Shown here piece by piece: positions 17,804 through 26,866 of a stretch of DNA of 64,000 nucleotides (position 1 is the stretch's first letter; each line of letters begins with the position of its first letter). Origin of the DNA: Chitinophagaceae bacterium (GTDB taxonomy: Bacteria > Bacteroidota > Bacteroidia > Chitinophagales > Chitinophagaceae); assembly GCA_016787065.1 (NCBI GenBank), contig JAEUVD010000020.1, positions 60,885-124,884 on the forward strand, read 5' to 3'. The position numbers were made by a program, and so were the translations under genes. The notes under the pieces are model-generated. The model was not told where the DNA came from. It saw nothing but the letters and a program-made list of their open reading frames with translations, and did not search any database.

Positions 17804-17974
17804 ATGGCAAAAGCAGCAAAAACCGCCCAGAAAAAAGATCTTAAAGCTTCAGCAGAAGCGAAGAACTGGACTAAAGTAATTCGCGCTGTACGTAGTCCGA
17901 AAACAGGGGCTTATACATTTAAAGAAGCGATTGTACATAAAGATAAGGTTACCGCACATTTAGCTGGTAAGTAG
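17804..17974 (+). CDS. DUF4295 small basic ribosome-associated protein
   Basis: 56 residues, very basic, starting MAKAAKTAQKKDLKAS and containing KNWTKVIRAVRSPKTGAYTFKE. It lies 8 nt after rpmG. The DUF4295 family occurs next to rpmB-rpmG across Bacteroidota. From memory, a structure of a Flavobacterium ribosome assigned a lineage-specific large-subunit protein (named bL38) that I believe is this family; I cannot confirm that from the sequence. Context and composition support a ribosomal role. Confidence 0.88.
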   Translation: MAKAAKTAQKKDLKASAEAKNWTKVIRAVRSPKTGAYTFKEAIVHKDKVTAHLAGK

Positions 17975-17996
17975 TTTTTAGTACCTAAACATAGTT

Positions 17997-18031
17997 GACC
18001 GTCTCCAATGGATTGTGAGACGGTCTTTTTT
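17997..18031 (+). terminator. Rho-independent terminator of the rpmB operon
   Basis: Perfect 9-bp stem GACCGTCTC/GAGACGGTC (17997-18005, 18017-18025), 11-nt loop, followed by six T. Confidence 0.92.
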
Positions 18032-18202
18032 ATGCGTGTATGCAATGAACAATGAATAATGAATAATTGAATTTCAGTATTGATTTTAGTTGTTTGGAAT
18101 GTAACCAACTGATTTTATTGATAGGCATCAACCCATTCTTTGAGAAAGGTGGGGTGCAATTAACCTTCATGACAAAAATCATACTTCACTTTGATGAAGT
18201 TC
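18032..18202. other. Intergenic region before hppD
   Basis: Nothing coding recognised. It contains a short imperfect direct repeat of AATGAATAAT near 18050-18066. The rest is AT-rich spacer leading to the hppD promoter. Confidence 0.4.
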
Positions 18203-18234
18203 ATTGGCTTGGGTAAAGTGGAAAGATACTTTTG
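18203..18234 (+). promoter_or_regulatory. Promoter of hppD-paaABCD (ATTG-N20-TACTTTTG)
   Basis: -33 ATTG at 18203-18206, spacer 20 nt, -7 TACTTTTG at 18227-18234. The ATG at 18270 lies about 35 nt downstream. This placement rules out the earlier in-frame start at 18204. Confidence 0.7.
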
Positions 18235-18269
18235 TTCCCGATCTTTTCTTTACCATTAAACCAAAAATC

Positions 18270-19421
18270 ATGAATGTTCTTACCAACATTGCCAATTTTG
18301 AATATGCCGGTGAAAAAGTATTCACCGATGCCAAAGACTTCTTTCCTATTCTCGGTACCGATTACGTTGAATTTTATGTAGGCAATGCAAAGCAGGCAGC
18401 CTATTATTATAAAACAGCTTTTGGTTTTCAAAGCCTTGCTTATTGTGGTTTGGAAACCGGTGTTAAAGATAAATGTAGCTACGTATTGCGACAAGGGAAA
18501 ATAACCTTAGTACTAACTTCACCTTTCGATCCGGAATCCTATATCAGTGAACATATTCGGAAACATGGCGATGGTGTTCGCGTTATTGCCCTTTGGGTTG
18601 AAGACGCAGTGCAAGCTTATCATGAATCGGTGAATCGCGGAGGTATATCTTATGTAGAACCTTACAAAATGCACGATGAGCATGGTACCGTAATCATCAG
18701 TGGTATTAGAACCTATGGTGATACCGTTCATTTGTTTGTTGAACGAAAAAATTATACAGGGGTCTTCTTACCGGGTTATGAACCTTGGCATTCCAACTAT
18801 GAACCAACACCTATCGGATTAAAATACATCGATCACATGGTAGGAAATGTTGCATTAGGCGAAATGAATCAATGGGCTAATTACTATGCTGAAGTAATGG
18901 GCTTCACTAATTTGGTAACCTTTGATGATAAAGATATTTCTACGCAATACACCGCTTTGATGAGCAAAGTAATGAGTAATGGAAACGGACGAATAAAATT
19001 TCCTATCAATGAACCAGCAACAGGCCTAAAAAAATCACAGGTAGAAGAATACCTCGATTTTTATAAGGGGCCCGGTTGTCAGCATATTGCGGTGGCAACC
19101 GATGATATTATTTTCACGGTGAAAGAATTCCGTAATCGAGGCGTTGAATTTTTACATGTGCCGGGAACCTATTATGATACGGTAGCAGATCGAGTTGGAA
19201 TTATTGATGAAAATCTACAATCACTCAAAGATTTGGGTATCATGGTGGACCGCGACGAAGAAGGTTATTTATTGCAGATTTTCACAAAACCTGTAGAAGA
19301 CAGACCAACTTTATTTTTTGAAATCATACAACGCAAGGGAGCCAAGAGTTTTGGTAAGGGAAATTTTCAAGCGCTATTTGAAAGCATCGAAGCGGAACAA
19401 GCTCGTCGCGGAACACTCTAA
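18270..19421 (+). CDS. hppD: 4-hydroxyphenylpyruvate dioxygenase
   Basis: 383 residues, non-heme Fe(II) dioxygenase that converts 4-hydroxyphenylpyruvate to homogentisate in tyrosine catabolism. Two VOC/glyoxalase-fold halves. The facial-triad ligands are His189 (IDHMVGNV), His272 ([11 protein letters not shown]) and Glu351 (FFEIIQRKG), all present, and the C-terminal gating region [16 protein letters not shown] is conserved. Start at 18270 chosen from the promoter position and the usual N-terminus. It heads a row with paaABCD 13 nt downstream, suggesting shared control of aromatic amino acid and phenylacetate breakdown. Homogentisate dioxygenase is not nearby. Confidence 0.95.
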   Translation: MNVLTNIANFEYAGEKVFTDAKDFFPILGTDYVEFYVGNAKQAAYYYKTAFGFQSLAYCGLETGVKDKCSYVLRQGKITLVLTSPFDPESYISEHIRKHGDGVRVIALWVEDAVQAYHESVNRGGISYVEPYKMHDEHGTVIISGIRTYGDTVHLFVERKNYTGVFLPGYEPWHSNYEPTPIGLKYIDHMVGNVALGEMNQWANYYAEVMGFTNLVTFDDKDISTQYTALMSKVMSNGNGRIKFPINEPATGLKKSQVEEYLDFYKGPGCQHIAVATDDIIFTVKEFRNRGVEFLHVPGTYYDTVADRVGIIDENLQSLKDLGIMVDRDEEGYLLQIFTKPVEDRPTLFFEIIQRKGAKSFGKGNFQALFESIEAEQARRGTL

Positions 19422-19434
19422 TTGAATATACATT

Positions 19435-20388
19435 ATGGAAGATATACTCACCACACCAATTTCGCAAACGGCATTAGCTCATTTTGAAGCTCGCTTGCAG
19501 AACGATGAAAAGATTGAACCTAAAGACTGGATGCCTGAAGCCTATCGGAAAACCGTTCTCAGGCAAATGATGCAACATGCACACAGTGAAGTAATTGGTA
19601 TGCAACCGGAAGGTAATTGGGTGTTACGGGCACCCTCATTACGTGCTAAAAAAATTCTTTTGGCAAAAATTCAAGATGAAGGCGGACATGGTTTATACCT
19701 CTATTCTGCAGCAGAAACATTGGGTATGGATAGAACCGAAATGATCCAATTACTTCATGAACAAAAAGCAAAGTACTCGAGCATCTTTAATTATCCTGCT
19801 TTAACCTGGGCTGATATAGGAGCTATTGGATGGCTAGTTGATGGCGCGGCTATTGTAAATCAGGTTTCCTTACAACGTACGTCGTATGGTCCGTATGCAC
19901 GAGCCATGGTTCGTATATGTAAAGAAGAAAGTTTCCATCAACGACAAGGTTATGAAATTATGGCCACTATGATGAAGGGAACACCGGAACAACAAGCGAT
20001 GGCACAAGATGCTATGAACAGATGGTGGTGGCCTTCGCTCATGATGTTTGGCCCGCATGATGCCGATAGTCCGCATACAGAACAAAGCATGGAATGGAAA
20101 ATAAAACGTGAATCGAATGATCGCTTACGTCAGAAATTTATTGATAAAACTATTGATCAAGCTTACGTTATTGGATTAACTATTCCCGACAAGGATTTGA
20201 AATTTAATGAAGAAACTAAAAGCTATTCGATTGGGCCAATAAACTGGGATGAGTTTTGGAGCGTGGTTAAAGGAAATGGCCCTTGCAATAAACAACGTAT
20301 GACACATCATATTAAATATCACGAAGAAGGCCGATGGGTGCGTGAAGCGCTAGAGGCATTTGCGAAGAAACAAATTGAAATGAATTAA
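19435..20388 (+). CDS. paaA: Phenylacetyl-CoA 1,2-epoxidase catalytic subunit PaaA
   Basis: 317 residues, di-iron bacterial multicomponent monooxygenase of the ferritin-like fold. Both iron-binding ExxH motifs are visible, in [15 protein letters not shown] and [14 protein letters not shown]. It epoxidises the ring of phenylacetyl-CoA with PaaB, PaaC and the reductase PaaE. Followed closely by paaB, paaC and paaD in canonical order. No paaE follows in this window. Confidence 0.95.
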   Translation: MEDILTTPISQTALAHFEARLQNDEKIEPKDWMPEAYRKTVLRQMMQHAHSEVIGMQPEGNWVLRAPSLRAKKILLAKIQDEGGHGLYLYSAAETLGMDRTEMIQLLHEQKAKYSSIFNYPALTWADIGAIGWLVDGAAIVNQVSLQRTSYGPYARAMVRICKEESFHQRQGYEIMATMMKGTPEQQAMAQDAMNRWWWPSLMMFGPHDADSPHTEQSMEWKIKRESNDRLRQKFIDKTIDQAYVIGLTIPDKDLKFNEETKSYSIGPINWDEFWSVVKGNGPCNKQRMTHHIKYHEEGRWVREALEAFAKKQIEMN

Positions 20389-20399
20389 AATTATATACT

Positions 20400-20690
20400 A
20401 TGAACGTGGATACACAATTAGAACTATGGGAAGTATTTATTCAAAAGAATAACGGACTTCCATTTAAGCATGAAGGTAGTGTTCATGCAAGTGACAAAGA
20501 AACTGCTTTACAACATGCCCGCGATATCTATACACGTCGTGGTGAAGGACGTACCATTTGGGTTGTGCCTGCTAAGTATATTGCTTCCACCACAGCCGAT
20601 GATGAAGCTATGTTTTTCGATACCACGGATGATAAAGCTTACCGTCATCCAACTTTTTATGTAATGCCGGAAGGCGCAAAACAAATTTAA
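20400..20690 (+). CDS. paaB: Phenylacetyl-CoA epoxidase subunit PaaB
   Basis: 96 residues with the PaaB pattern LWEVFIQKNNGLPFKHEGS then HASDKETALQHARDIYTRRGEG, and a DDEAMFFDTTDDKAYRHP tail. Small structural subunit that bridges PaaAC heterodimers. 11 nt after paaA and 2 nt before paaC. Confidence 0.95.
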   Translation: MNVDTQLELWEVFIQKNNGLPFKHEGSVHASDKETALQHARDIYTRRGEGRTIWVVPAKYIASTTADDEAMFFDTTDDKAYRHPTFYVMPEGAKQI

Positions 20691-20692
20691 AC

Positions 20693-21448
20693 ATGACAAC
20701 CGATCAAGCACGTTATCAATACCTTCTTCGATTTGCCGATACCAGTTTAGTGATGGCACAACGTTTAGCCGAGTGGTGCAGCCGCGGACCTATTTTGGAA
20801 GAAGACCTTGCCTTAACAAATATATCGCTCGATTATTTCGGACAAGCCGAAGCGTTTTACAATACAGCAATTCCTTTTGGAGGAAAACAGGAAACAGCCG
20901 ACGATTTAGCCTTCCGCCGTTCGGAACGCGAGTACTTTAATTTTCTGATTGCAGAAGCAGATAATGGAGATTACGCCCGAACCATGATGAAGATTTATTT
21001 ATTGTCGGTATACCTCGAAAAAATATATACAGCTCTGAGTACAAGTTCACAACCCGAACTGAATATGCTTGGTGTTAAGTCGCTCAAAGAAATAATGTAT
21101 CACAAGCGACATAGCAGTGCTTGGTTGTTTCGCCTAGCCCATGGTACCGCCGAAAGCGCGTCGCGAGTGCAACAAGCATTACAAGATGTTTGGTCGTACA
21201 CCGATGACCTGTTCTCTACCGATGTATGTGATGAGTTATTATCCGGAGAACTAAATTATGAAATCACCGCTATGAAACATGTTTGGTTAGCAGAGGTAGA
21301 AGAATTTATGAAACAATGTGGTTTTGTGCTACCACAAACTACTTATCAAATTCAAGGAGGTATTAAACAAATGCATACCGAAGCACTGGGTCATGTATTA
21401 TGTGAAATGCAGTACTTACAACGCGCTTATCCTAACGCTAAATGGTAA
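20693..21448 (+). CDS. paaC: Phenylacetyl-CoA epoxidase structural subunit PaaC
   Basis: 251 residues, ferritin-like paralogue of PaaA that stabilises the catalytic subunit but is not itself catalytic. Typical features are the N-terminal LRFADTSLVMAQRLAEWC, DYFGQAEAFY, and the KRHSSAWLFRLAHGT block. Its position between paaB and paaD is canonical. Confidence 0.94.
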   Translation: MTTDQARYQYLLRFADTSLVMAQRLAEWCSRGPILEEDLALTNISLDYFGQAEAFYNTAIPFGGKQETADDLAFRRSEREYFNFLIAEADNGDYARTMMKIYLLSVYLEKIYTALSTSSQPELNMLGVKSLKEIMYHKRHSSAWLFRLAHGTAESASRVQQALQDVWSYTDDLFSTDVCDELLSGELNYEITAMKHVWLAEVEEFMKQCGFVLPQTTYQIQGGIKQMHTEALGHVLCEMQYLQRAYPNAKW

Positions 21449-21451
21449 ACT

Positions 21452-21940
21452 ATGATGGCAACAGAAGAAATACGTAAAATTTTATCAACGATACCTGATC
21501 CGGAAATTCCGGTTATTTCCTTAGAAGAGTTAGGTATGATACGCGATGTTGAAGTGCAAGAAAATGCAATAAAAATCACCGTAACTCCAACCTATAGTGG
21601 CTGTCCGGCAGTCGGACAAATTCGCGATGATATTCGCACACTACTAGAATCCAAAGGGTATAAAAATGTTGAAGTGGAATTGAGTTATACACCTGCATGG
21701 ACTACGAAAATGATGACACCCGGTACGTTACAAAAATTAAAAAACTATGGCATCGCGCCACCACAGCATTGTTGTGGTAATGAATTATGTGTGTCTGGCA
21801 AATGCAGTAAAGTAATTTGTCCGCAATGCAATAGTCGTAATACCGATTTGATTTCAGAATTTGGTTCAACTGCATGTAAAGCATTGTACAAATGCAACGA
21901 TTGTTATGAACCTTTCGAATATTTTAAGCCCTTAGTATAA
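21452..21940 (+). CDS. paaD: PaaD (MIP18/DUF59 protein with zinc ribbon)
   Basis: 162 residues. N-terminal DUF59/MIP18 domain (DPEIPVISLEELGMIRDV, then TPTYSGCPAV). C-terminal Cys-rich zinc-ribbon-like part (CC near residue 108, then CPQC and CNDC). PaaD is required for the epoxidase, probably in Fe-S or metal maturation of the reductase PaaE. That makes the lack of paaE here notable. Last gene of the row; an inverted repeat follows. Confidence 0.93.
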   Translation: MMATEEIRKILSTIPDPEIPVISLEELGMIRDVEVQENAIKITVTPTYSGCPAVGQIRDDIRTLLESKGYKNVEVELSYTPAWTTKMMTPGTLQKLKNYGIAPPQHCCGNELCVSGKCSKVICPQCNSRNTDLISEFGSTACKALYKCNDCYEPFEYFKPLV

Positions 21941-21962
21941 AAGTATCTTTGCTAAACTACAT

Positions 21963-21994
21963 AACGCCTGTTAAGTTATTTCTTAATAGGCGTT
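21963..21994. terminator. Hairpin between convergent paaD and biotin carboxylase genes
   Basis: 13-bp stem with one G-T pair (21963-21975 with 21982-21994) and a 6-nt loop TTATTT. No clean T tract on either side (GGTTTGTTAT follows on the plus strand), so it could serve as a weak or bidirectional terminator. Confidence 0.6.
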
Positions 21995-22024
21995 GGTTTG
22001 TTATACTAGTTGCGGAGATTCCTT

Positions 22025-23494
22025 TTAGCGTTTAAGTTTCCACGCTGAAACATCCTGAACGAGTGGTTTAACAGGATTGTTTCTTTTCTTTGCAATGAGG
22101 GTCGCCATTAAAGCGGCTGTTGTTTTTTCTTGATCAGAAAACGCTTGCAAGTATTCCGGTTTATAATATTTCTGAATGAAATGCGTATCAAACTTACCTT
22201 CAACAAATGCCGGCTGACGAATAGCCCACGCGCCAAAACCAAGCGTAGTTTCTAATCCATTGATTCGAAATGCTTCAATGGCTTGTGATAATTTTTCGAT
22301 AGCCTCGGAACGATTCGCGCCATGAGCAACCAACTTAGCAATCATAGGATCGTAATAGATAGGAATGTCCATTCCTTCTTCATAACCATCATCTACACGA
22401 ATACCTTCTCCTTTTGGTCGTTGATAAACGGTTAATCGTCCGGTATCCGGCATAAAATTATTCATTGGATCTTCGGTACAAATACGAAGTTCTATCGCAT
22501 GACCTTTAATGCTTAAATCATCTTGTGTAAAAGATAACGTTTCACCGCGTGCAACTCTAATTTGTTGTTCAACTAAATCGAGACCAGTAATTTCTTCTGT
22601 AACACAATGTTCAACCTGTAAACGCGTGTTCATTTCCAGAAAATAAAAATTCAAATTATCGTCTACCAAAAACTCTACTGTACCTGCTCCGTGATAGTTA
22701 CAAGAACGTGCTGCATTTACAGCGCATTCGCCCATTGCCTTGCGCACTTCGGGTGTTAAGCAAGAGGAAGGAGCTTCTTCAATTAATTTCTGATGTCGCC
22801 GTTGAATACTGCATTCCCGTTCAAAAAGGTAAACACAATTACCATGTTTATCCCCTAGCACTTGAATTTCGATATGCTTCGGCGAAGCCACATATTTTTC
22901 TATAAATACAGAATCATCGTTAAACGAATTCAACGCTTCACTTTTAGCCATAAGTAATTGACTTTCGAGCTCATCATCGTTGTTCACGATACGCATACCT
23001 TTACCACCACCGCCTGCACTAGCTTTAATAAGTAAGGGATAACCGGTTTCCTTCGCAATACGCTGTGCTTCCGCTAAATCTTCAATGGGCGTATCGGTAC
23101 CGGGTACCATGGGGACGTTAAATTTTTTAGCCGATTGCTTAGCGCCAATTTTACTTCCCATCGTTTCAATAGAATACGGTGAAGGACCAATAAAAGTGAT
23201 GCCCTGTTGTTCACACGCTTCGCTGAATTTCGCGTTCTCGCTTAAAAAACCATAACCAGGATGGATGGCATCGGCACCGAGTCGTTTTGCTACTTCAATA
23301 ATCCGATCCATTTGTAAATAAGATTGAGATGAAGGAGCAGGGCCAATACACTCCGATTCGTCGGCAAATTTTACAAAGGGCATATACTGATCGGCTTCAC
23401 TATAAACAGCCACAGTGGCTATTCCCATTTTTCGAGCAGTACGCATGACACGTAACGCAATTTCACCACGATTAGCAACAAGTATTTTTTTCAT
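22025..23494 (-). CDS. accC: Biotin carboxylase subunit of an acyl-CoA carboxylase
   Basis: 489 residues with the ATP-grasp biotin carboxylase architecture: N-terminus KKILVANRGEIALRVMR, the HPGYGFLSEN motif, Gly-rich ATP loop ASAGGGGKGMR (about residues 156-166), EKY, the ERECSIQRRHQK catalytic region and the EMNTRLQVEH motif. Longer than E. coli AccC (449) by a C-terminal extension. No biotin carrier or carboxyltransferase gene is adjacent, so acetyl-CoA versus propionyl-CoA specificity is open. Start at 23494 rather than 23524 because a -7 box lies between them. Confidence 0.92.
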   Translation of the reverse strand: MKKILVANRGEIALRVMRTARKMGIATVAVYSEADQYMPFVKFADESECIGPAPSSQSYLQMDRIIEVAKRLGADAIHPGYGFLSENAKFSEACEQQGITFIGPSPYSIETMGSKIGAKQSAKKFNVPMVPGTDTPIEDLAEAQRIAKETGYPLLIKASAGGGGKGMRIVNNDDELESQLLMAKSEALNSFNDDSVFIEKYVASPKHIEIQVLGDKHGNCVYLFERECSIQRRHQKLIEEAPSSCLTPEVRKAMGECAVNAARSCNYHGAGTVEFLVDDNLNFYFLEMNTRLQVEHCVTEEITGLDLVEQQIRVARGETLSFTQDDLSIKGHAIELRICTEDPMNNFMPDTGRLTVYQRPKGEGIRVDDGYEEGMDIPIYYDPMIAKLVAHGANRSEAIEKLSQAIEAFRINGLETTLGFGAWAIRQPAFVEGKFDTHFIQKYYKPEYLQAFSDQEKTTAALMATLIAKKRNNPVKPLVQDVSAWKLKR

Positions 23495-23500
23495 GAAGAG

Positions 23501-23508
23501 CGAAGATA
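23501..23508 (-). promoter_or_regulatory. -7 promoter box (TATCTTCG) of the biotin carboxylase gene
   Basis: One mismatch to consensus, 6 nt before the ATG at 23494. Confidence 0.55.
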
Positions 23509-23647
23509 GAGTATCCGGTAACAATTTGATAAAACAAAGTGGAGGAAAATAATACTGAATTCAACCTGCCAATGTGAGAGCAACTATTCGTGAAAATCTT
23601 GCTTGATGAATTGGTTAGGATGATCTACTTGAAGCTATGTTAAACCT

Positions 23648-24079
23648 TTATTCCGTGGCAAATGGGCCAATAAAAAATCCGGTTTGATACCTGAAAGGTT
23701 GGTTGTTCTTTTTTAGAACTCCCGACACTACAATATCTACCTTGCGTCGAAGGCGAGTACCTTCTTGTTCGTTACGTATTTCAGCCTGTCGTATTTCAAC
23801 GTCTACATGTGTTTTATGTAATCGTTTTTCATAACGATGTATGGCATACACGATGCTATGCGTGATCATTTCCTTGCGGCGCGCATTGGTGGAAAGAATA
23901 TCAAAATCATTATCCCAAAAGAAACTTCCATACTCCCCATCCATTTTATTTTCACCCCATGAAGTAACTATCAGCAATTGTATATGTCGGGCTACACTTT
24001 CTTCTAAAGAACATTTTGGAAGATCTTTTTTCTGAAAGATATCTTTAAAGAAAAGCGGGAACCGATAATAACCTTCCAT
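23648..24079 (-). CDS. tssE: T6SS baseplate subunit TssE (gp25-like)
   Basis: 143 residues, small gp25/TssE-like protein: an N-terminal helix, then LLIVTSWGENKMDGEYGS (residues 36-52) that fits the gp25 core GE..G.. pattern, and a beta-rich C-terminus. gp25-family proteins hold baseplate wedges and nucleate the sheath. Last gene of the minus-strand T6SS arm, 2 nt after tssP. Assignment rests on the gp25 pattern plus context. Confidence 0.8.
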   Translation of the reverse strand: MEGYYRFPLFFKDIFQKKDLPKCSLEESVARHIQLLIVTSWGENKMDGEYGSFFWDNDFDILSTNARRKEMITHSIVYAIHRYEKRLHKTHVDVEIRQAEIRNEQEGTRLRRKVDIVVSGVLKKNNQPFRYQTGFFIGPFATE

Positions 24080-24081
24080 GA

Positions 24082-25173
24082 TTATAACAATCGTTTTTTA
24101 TACTCTATTTCAAGGGTGGTAACGCAGTTATTTTCATCGCGATATACCTTCACTGATTTTATATCTACTCGCTTCTTTCCGCTAATTTCTCTGGCAAAAT
24201 TTCCCCAAGTATCCCATTCTCCGTTGCGATGTACTTTGGTATTCGTTCCGTTACATAAAAAAGCATTAATAGCTTCTGGTGTTGTTTTCCCGTTCGTCAT
24301 GTTTTCAATCATGTTTTTAAATTCCATATCGGGCAAAACAGGCACAAGCGGTTTTTCTTCTTTTTTCTTCTCGGGTTGTTCTACAATTTCTTCCGCCTGT
24401 TCTTCTTCCACCGCTTGTTTTTTTGATGGAAGCATTGGAGGAGGAATCATCATTGGGGGAGGAGCCTGTGCTCCGGCATTCGCATTATTTGCTTGCTTAG
24501 GAATAATGGTGATTGTTTTTTGCGCACTGCGGTTTGGATCGCCATTCGTTACTAAATTAATAATTTTTGTTCCAGGTACGGGAAATACAAAGGTGGCGGT
24601 TGCACTTGTTTGTGCAGGAATATCCGGCGTGTTCAAAATACTCCAATCCCAAATGGTTGAGCCCTGCGATAAATCTTGAAAATTACAAGGTTCGCCGGCA
24701 ATTGCAACTTCCGGACCCATGATATAAGGCTTATCCGACTTCATCGCATCGGCCATGGCATTCGCGGTTTGTGGTGAATTGACAATCAGCAGTTCTACGA
24801 ATTCAATACATTCCTTATTTACTTTAACCTCTATCGAATAATTACCCGGTTTAAGATAGGCATGGGTGGTGGTTTGTGATATTGCTTTCGGACTGCCATC
24901 ACCAAAATCCCATTCGAACGAAGTTGCTCCTTTACTAGCGGCAATAAACTGAATGACCTCACCGGTATAGTATTGATCCTTTGCATGACGGAAGGAGGTA
25001 TTCGATGTTGAAGTTTTAATAGTGATTAAATGACAATCAACAGCGGTTAATAATTTTATCAACGTTACAACAACACAAAACGCAATTACCGCAAGAAAAG
25101 TGAAAATTACTTTCTTATCCAATTGCATGGTGAAACCACGTTCATCTACACGATATTCATTTGTTACTGCCAT
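24082..25173 (-). CDS. tssP: TssP-like T6SS protein: membrane anchor plus PKD-type domain
   Basis: 363 residues. Short cytoplasmic N-terminus, one membrane helix (about 22-45), then a PKD-type beta-sandwich with the hallmark FEWDFGDGSP at 86-95 and a second similar domain (about 150-225). A linker rich in Pro, Glu and Lys follows (about 232-272), then a C-terminal domain of about 90 residues. Bacteroidota T6SS (subtype iii) loci carry lineage-specific TssN, TssO, TssP, TssQ and TssR instead of TssJLM. This gene fits TssP by position and topology. It could cross the periplasm as part of the trans-envelope channel (inference). Confidence 0.7.
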   Translation of the reverse strand: MAVTNEYRVDERGFTMQLDKKVIFTFLAVIAFCVVVTLIKLLTAVDCHLITIKTSTSNTSFRHAKDQYYTGEVIQFIAASKGATSFEWDFGDGSPKAISQTTTHAYLKPGNYSIEVKVNKECIEFVELLIVNSPQTANAMADAMKSDKPYIMGPEVAIAGEPCNFQDLSQGSTIWDWSILNTPDIPAQTSATATFVFPVPGTKIINLVTNGDPNRSAQKTITIIPKQANNANAGAQAPPPMMIPPPMLPSKKQAVEEEQAEEIVEQPEKKKEEKPLVPVLPDMEFKNMIENMTNGKTTPEAINAFLCNGTNTKVHRNGEWDTWGNFAREISGKKRVDIKSVKVYRDENNCVTTLEIEYKKRLL

Positions 25174-25176
25174 AAT

Positions 25177-25701
25177 TTATCGCTGATTTTGTAACATCAT
25201 CAAGGTTTGATTCATGGTAGCCTTTTGCTGTTCGCAGGTGCTTAACTGCATGCGGAGGTTAGCTATTTCTTGTTGTAAATTGCCTAAACTGGATTCGGTA
25301 GCGCTTGAATTCCGAAGGAGTTTTTTATCGGTTTGCGATGCTAACAATATTTGATTAATAAGTTCATACATGCGTTTATCTCGAATACTATCTGCTGTAA
25401 GCATACCGCTCATGGAGGTTATTTTTTGAGCAAGATTTCCATCGATCACTAAAGCTTGAGCCGTAGGCATATTTACCGAATCAAGCAACGCTTTAGTTTC
25501 ATTGAGTTTACCAACATAGTTATTCATGAATTCATTTTCATGTTCATATTTTTTGAGTTGTTTACGTAATCGTTCATTCTCTTTAAACGGAACTTGATAC
25601 GCAAAAAATACAGCTAATAGTAACAAGGCTGCTGTGATCAGGAAAAACACCATGAAAGAGGCGTAGGCATCTGTTCGTTCTTTTTTATTTAAGGCTTCCA
25701 T
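25177..25701 (-). CDS. tssO: TssO-like T6SS membrane/coiled-coil protein
   Basis: 174 residues: cytoplasmic N-terminus, one membrane helix (about 15-36), then an almost entirely helical region with coiled-coil spacing (ENERLRKQLKKYEHENEFM, and a second from about 135 to the end rich in Gln, Leu and Met). This matches TssO of the Bacteroidota T6SS in size, topology and place between tssK and tssP. Function is poorly defined; a periplasmic scaffold is likely. Confidence 0.7.
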   Translation of the reverse strand: MEALNKKERTDAYASFMVFFLITAALLLLAVFFAYQVPFKENERLRKQLKKYEHENEFMNNYVGKLNETKALLDSVNMPTAQALVIDGNLAQKITSMSGMLTADSIRDKRMYELINQILLASQTDKKLLRNSSATESSLGNLQQEIANLRMQLSTCEQQKATMNQTLMMLQNQR

Positions 25702-25717
25702 ACAATTCTATTCAATT

Positions 25718-26866
25718 TTAATCTGCAAAAAATCTGCGTTTCGGTTTAGGTTTATTAATGTCTTCGGTGCTAGGGTTTAATTGTTCTTCTTTTACGAAAA
25801 TGTTACTGTCTTTTTTCTTGCCGATGAATTCTAAATTGCTTAAAGCTTCAAACAATCGGCCAAGTATTTTCACGAATTGAACTACTTTATTCAAATGTTG
25901 ATTTACATCATGATGTTGATATTGAATACTCGCAATGCCGGTAAGTAAGGTTTCTAATTCACCCTGATTTACATCACACCATTCCGCTAAGTAATTCATC
26001 ATTTCTTCTTTGCCTGATCCAATTCTCAGGTCAATGGTGTTCTTCATAACACGGGCCAAGCCAACCGGAAATTCAAGCATTTTCGCCGGACTTTCATGCA
26101 ACGTTGTCCAGCGTAACGTGGTTAAACTACTACCAACATACAGCAACATGCGATCGCATAGATAGTGCACTAAATCGGATAATTCGTTCTGTTGATTTTT
26201 GCGATGGATTTTTTGTATAATCTGCGAGCACTTCAGTTCTAACTTTGCAAAGAAACTATCTAATTCACCATGAAAATCGATTAAGTCGGGATGGGCGCTT
26301 ACTGTTTTACAAGGAGGTATATATTCTTCTTCCACCCGTGATTGCGAACCGTTTAAAGCCACTTTACCCAGAATGAGTTCATTTGGGTTGGCTAATACTT
26401 GTCGCAAACTACTATCTCCTGTAATTTTGAGTTCATACGATGGCATTAAAAATGGCACGCGGGGTGGCATTTCCAAGGGGTCGGGTGTACCGATAGGCGT
26501 TGGTTCAAACGGGTTAACGATTAAGCTTATCCAAAAAATTCCTGAACCTTGGTTTGCGGCCTGACTAATTTCAGGGTTGCTAAAATTCTTATCTAACCCC
26601 GATGCAATATGAATACGATAACCGCCGGATGTAATTGCCTCGCAGGTATGTAATCGCGCCTTTATAACCTGTTGATTATCGACAGAAATATCAATATTAA
26701 ACGGATTTAGTTCGCTTGGTAACAAACCGTGATTAAAGGGAGAGGCGATCGTTTCGTACACATCGCGCACCGCTTCCGTAGTTGCGCGATCGGTGGCAAT
26801 GAAATGATTTTTATTCATCTTCATGCCATCCATCCAGTTTACTTGGTTGAATTTATTCTTGTTCAT
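25718..26866 (-). CDS. tssK: T6SS baseplate subunit TssK
   Basis: 382 residues. The N-terminus shows the TssK signature VNWMDGMKMNKNHF, corresponding to the W-x-x-G-(M/L)-...-HF pattern of other TssK proteins. A beta-rich shell domain follows (about 20-190) and then helical regions. TssK is the baseplate wedge component that docks onto the membrane complex and is related to phage receptor-binding proteins. Its start overlaps the tssN stop by 4 nt, so the two are coupled. Confidence 0.85.
   Translation of the reverse strand: MNKNKFNQVNWMDGMKMNKNHFIATDRATTEAVRDVYETIASPFNHGLLPSELNPFNIDISVDNQQVIKARLHTCEAITSGGYRIHIASGLDKNFSNPEISQAANQGSGIFWISLIVNPFEPTPIGTPDPLEMPPRVPFLMPSYELKITGDSSLRQVLANPNELILGKVALNGSQSRVEEEYIPPCKTVSAHPDLIDFHGELDSFFAKLELKCSQIIQKIHRKNQQNELSDLVHYLCDRMLLYVGSSLTTLRWTTLHESPAKMLEFPVGLARVMKNTIDLRIGSGKEEMMNYLAEWCDVNQGELETLLTGIASIQYQHHDVNQHLNKVVQFVKILGRLFEALSNLEFIGKKKDSNIFVKEEQLNPSTEDINKPKPKRRFFAD

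Noticed and set aside
18045..18070. AATGAATAAT tandem repeats before hppD
   Set aside because: Two short AT-rich copies only; a similar string occurs near 3925, compatible with base composition rather than a functional repeat.
24116..24679. Long plus-strand ORF (187 aa) opposite tssP
   Set aside because: It lies entirely antisense within tssP, has a low-complexity Ser/Phe/Gly-rich translation typical of a shadow frame, and no promoter or conserved pattern.
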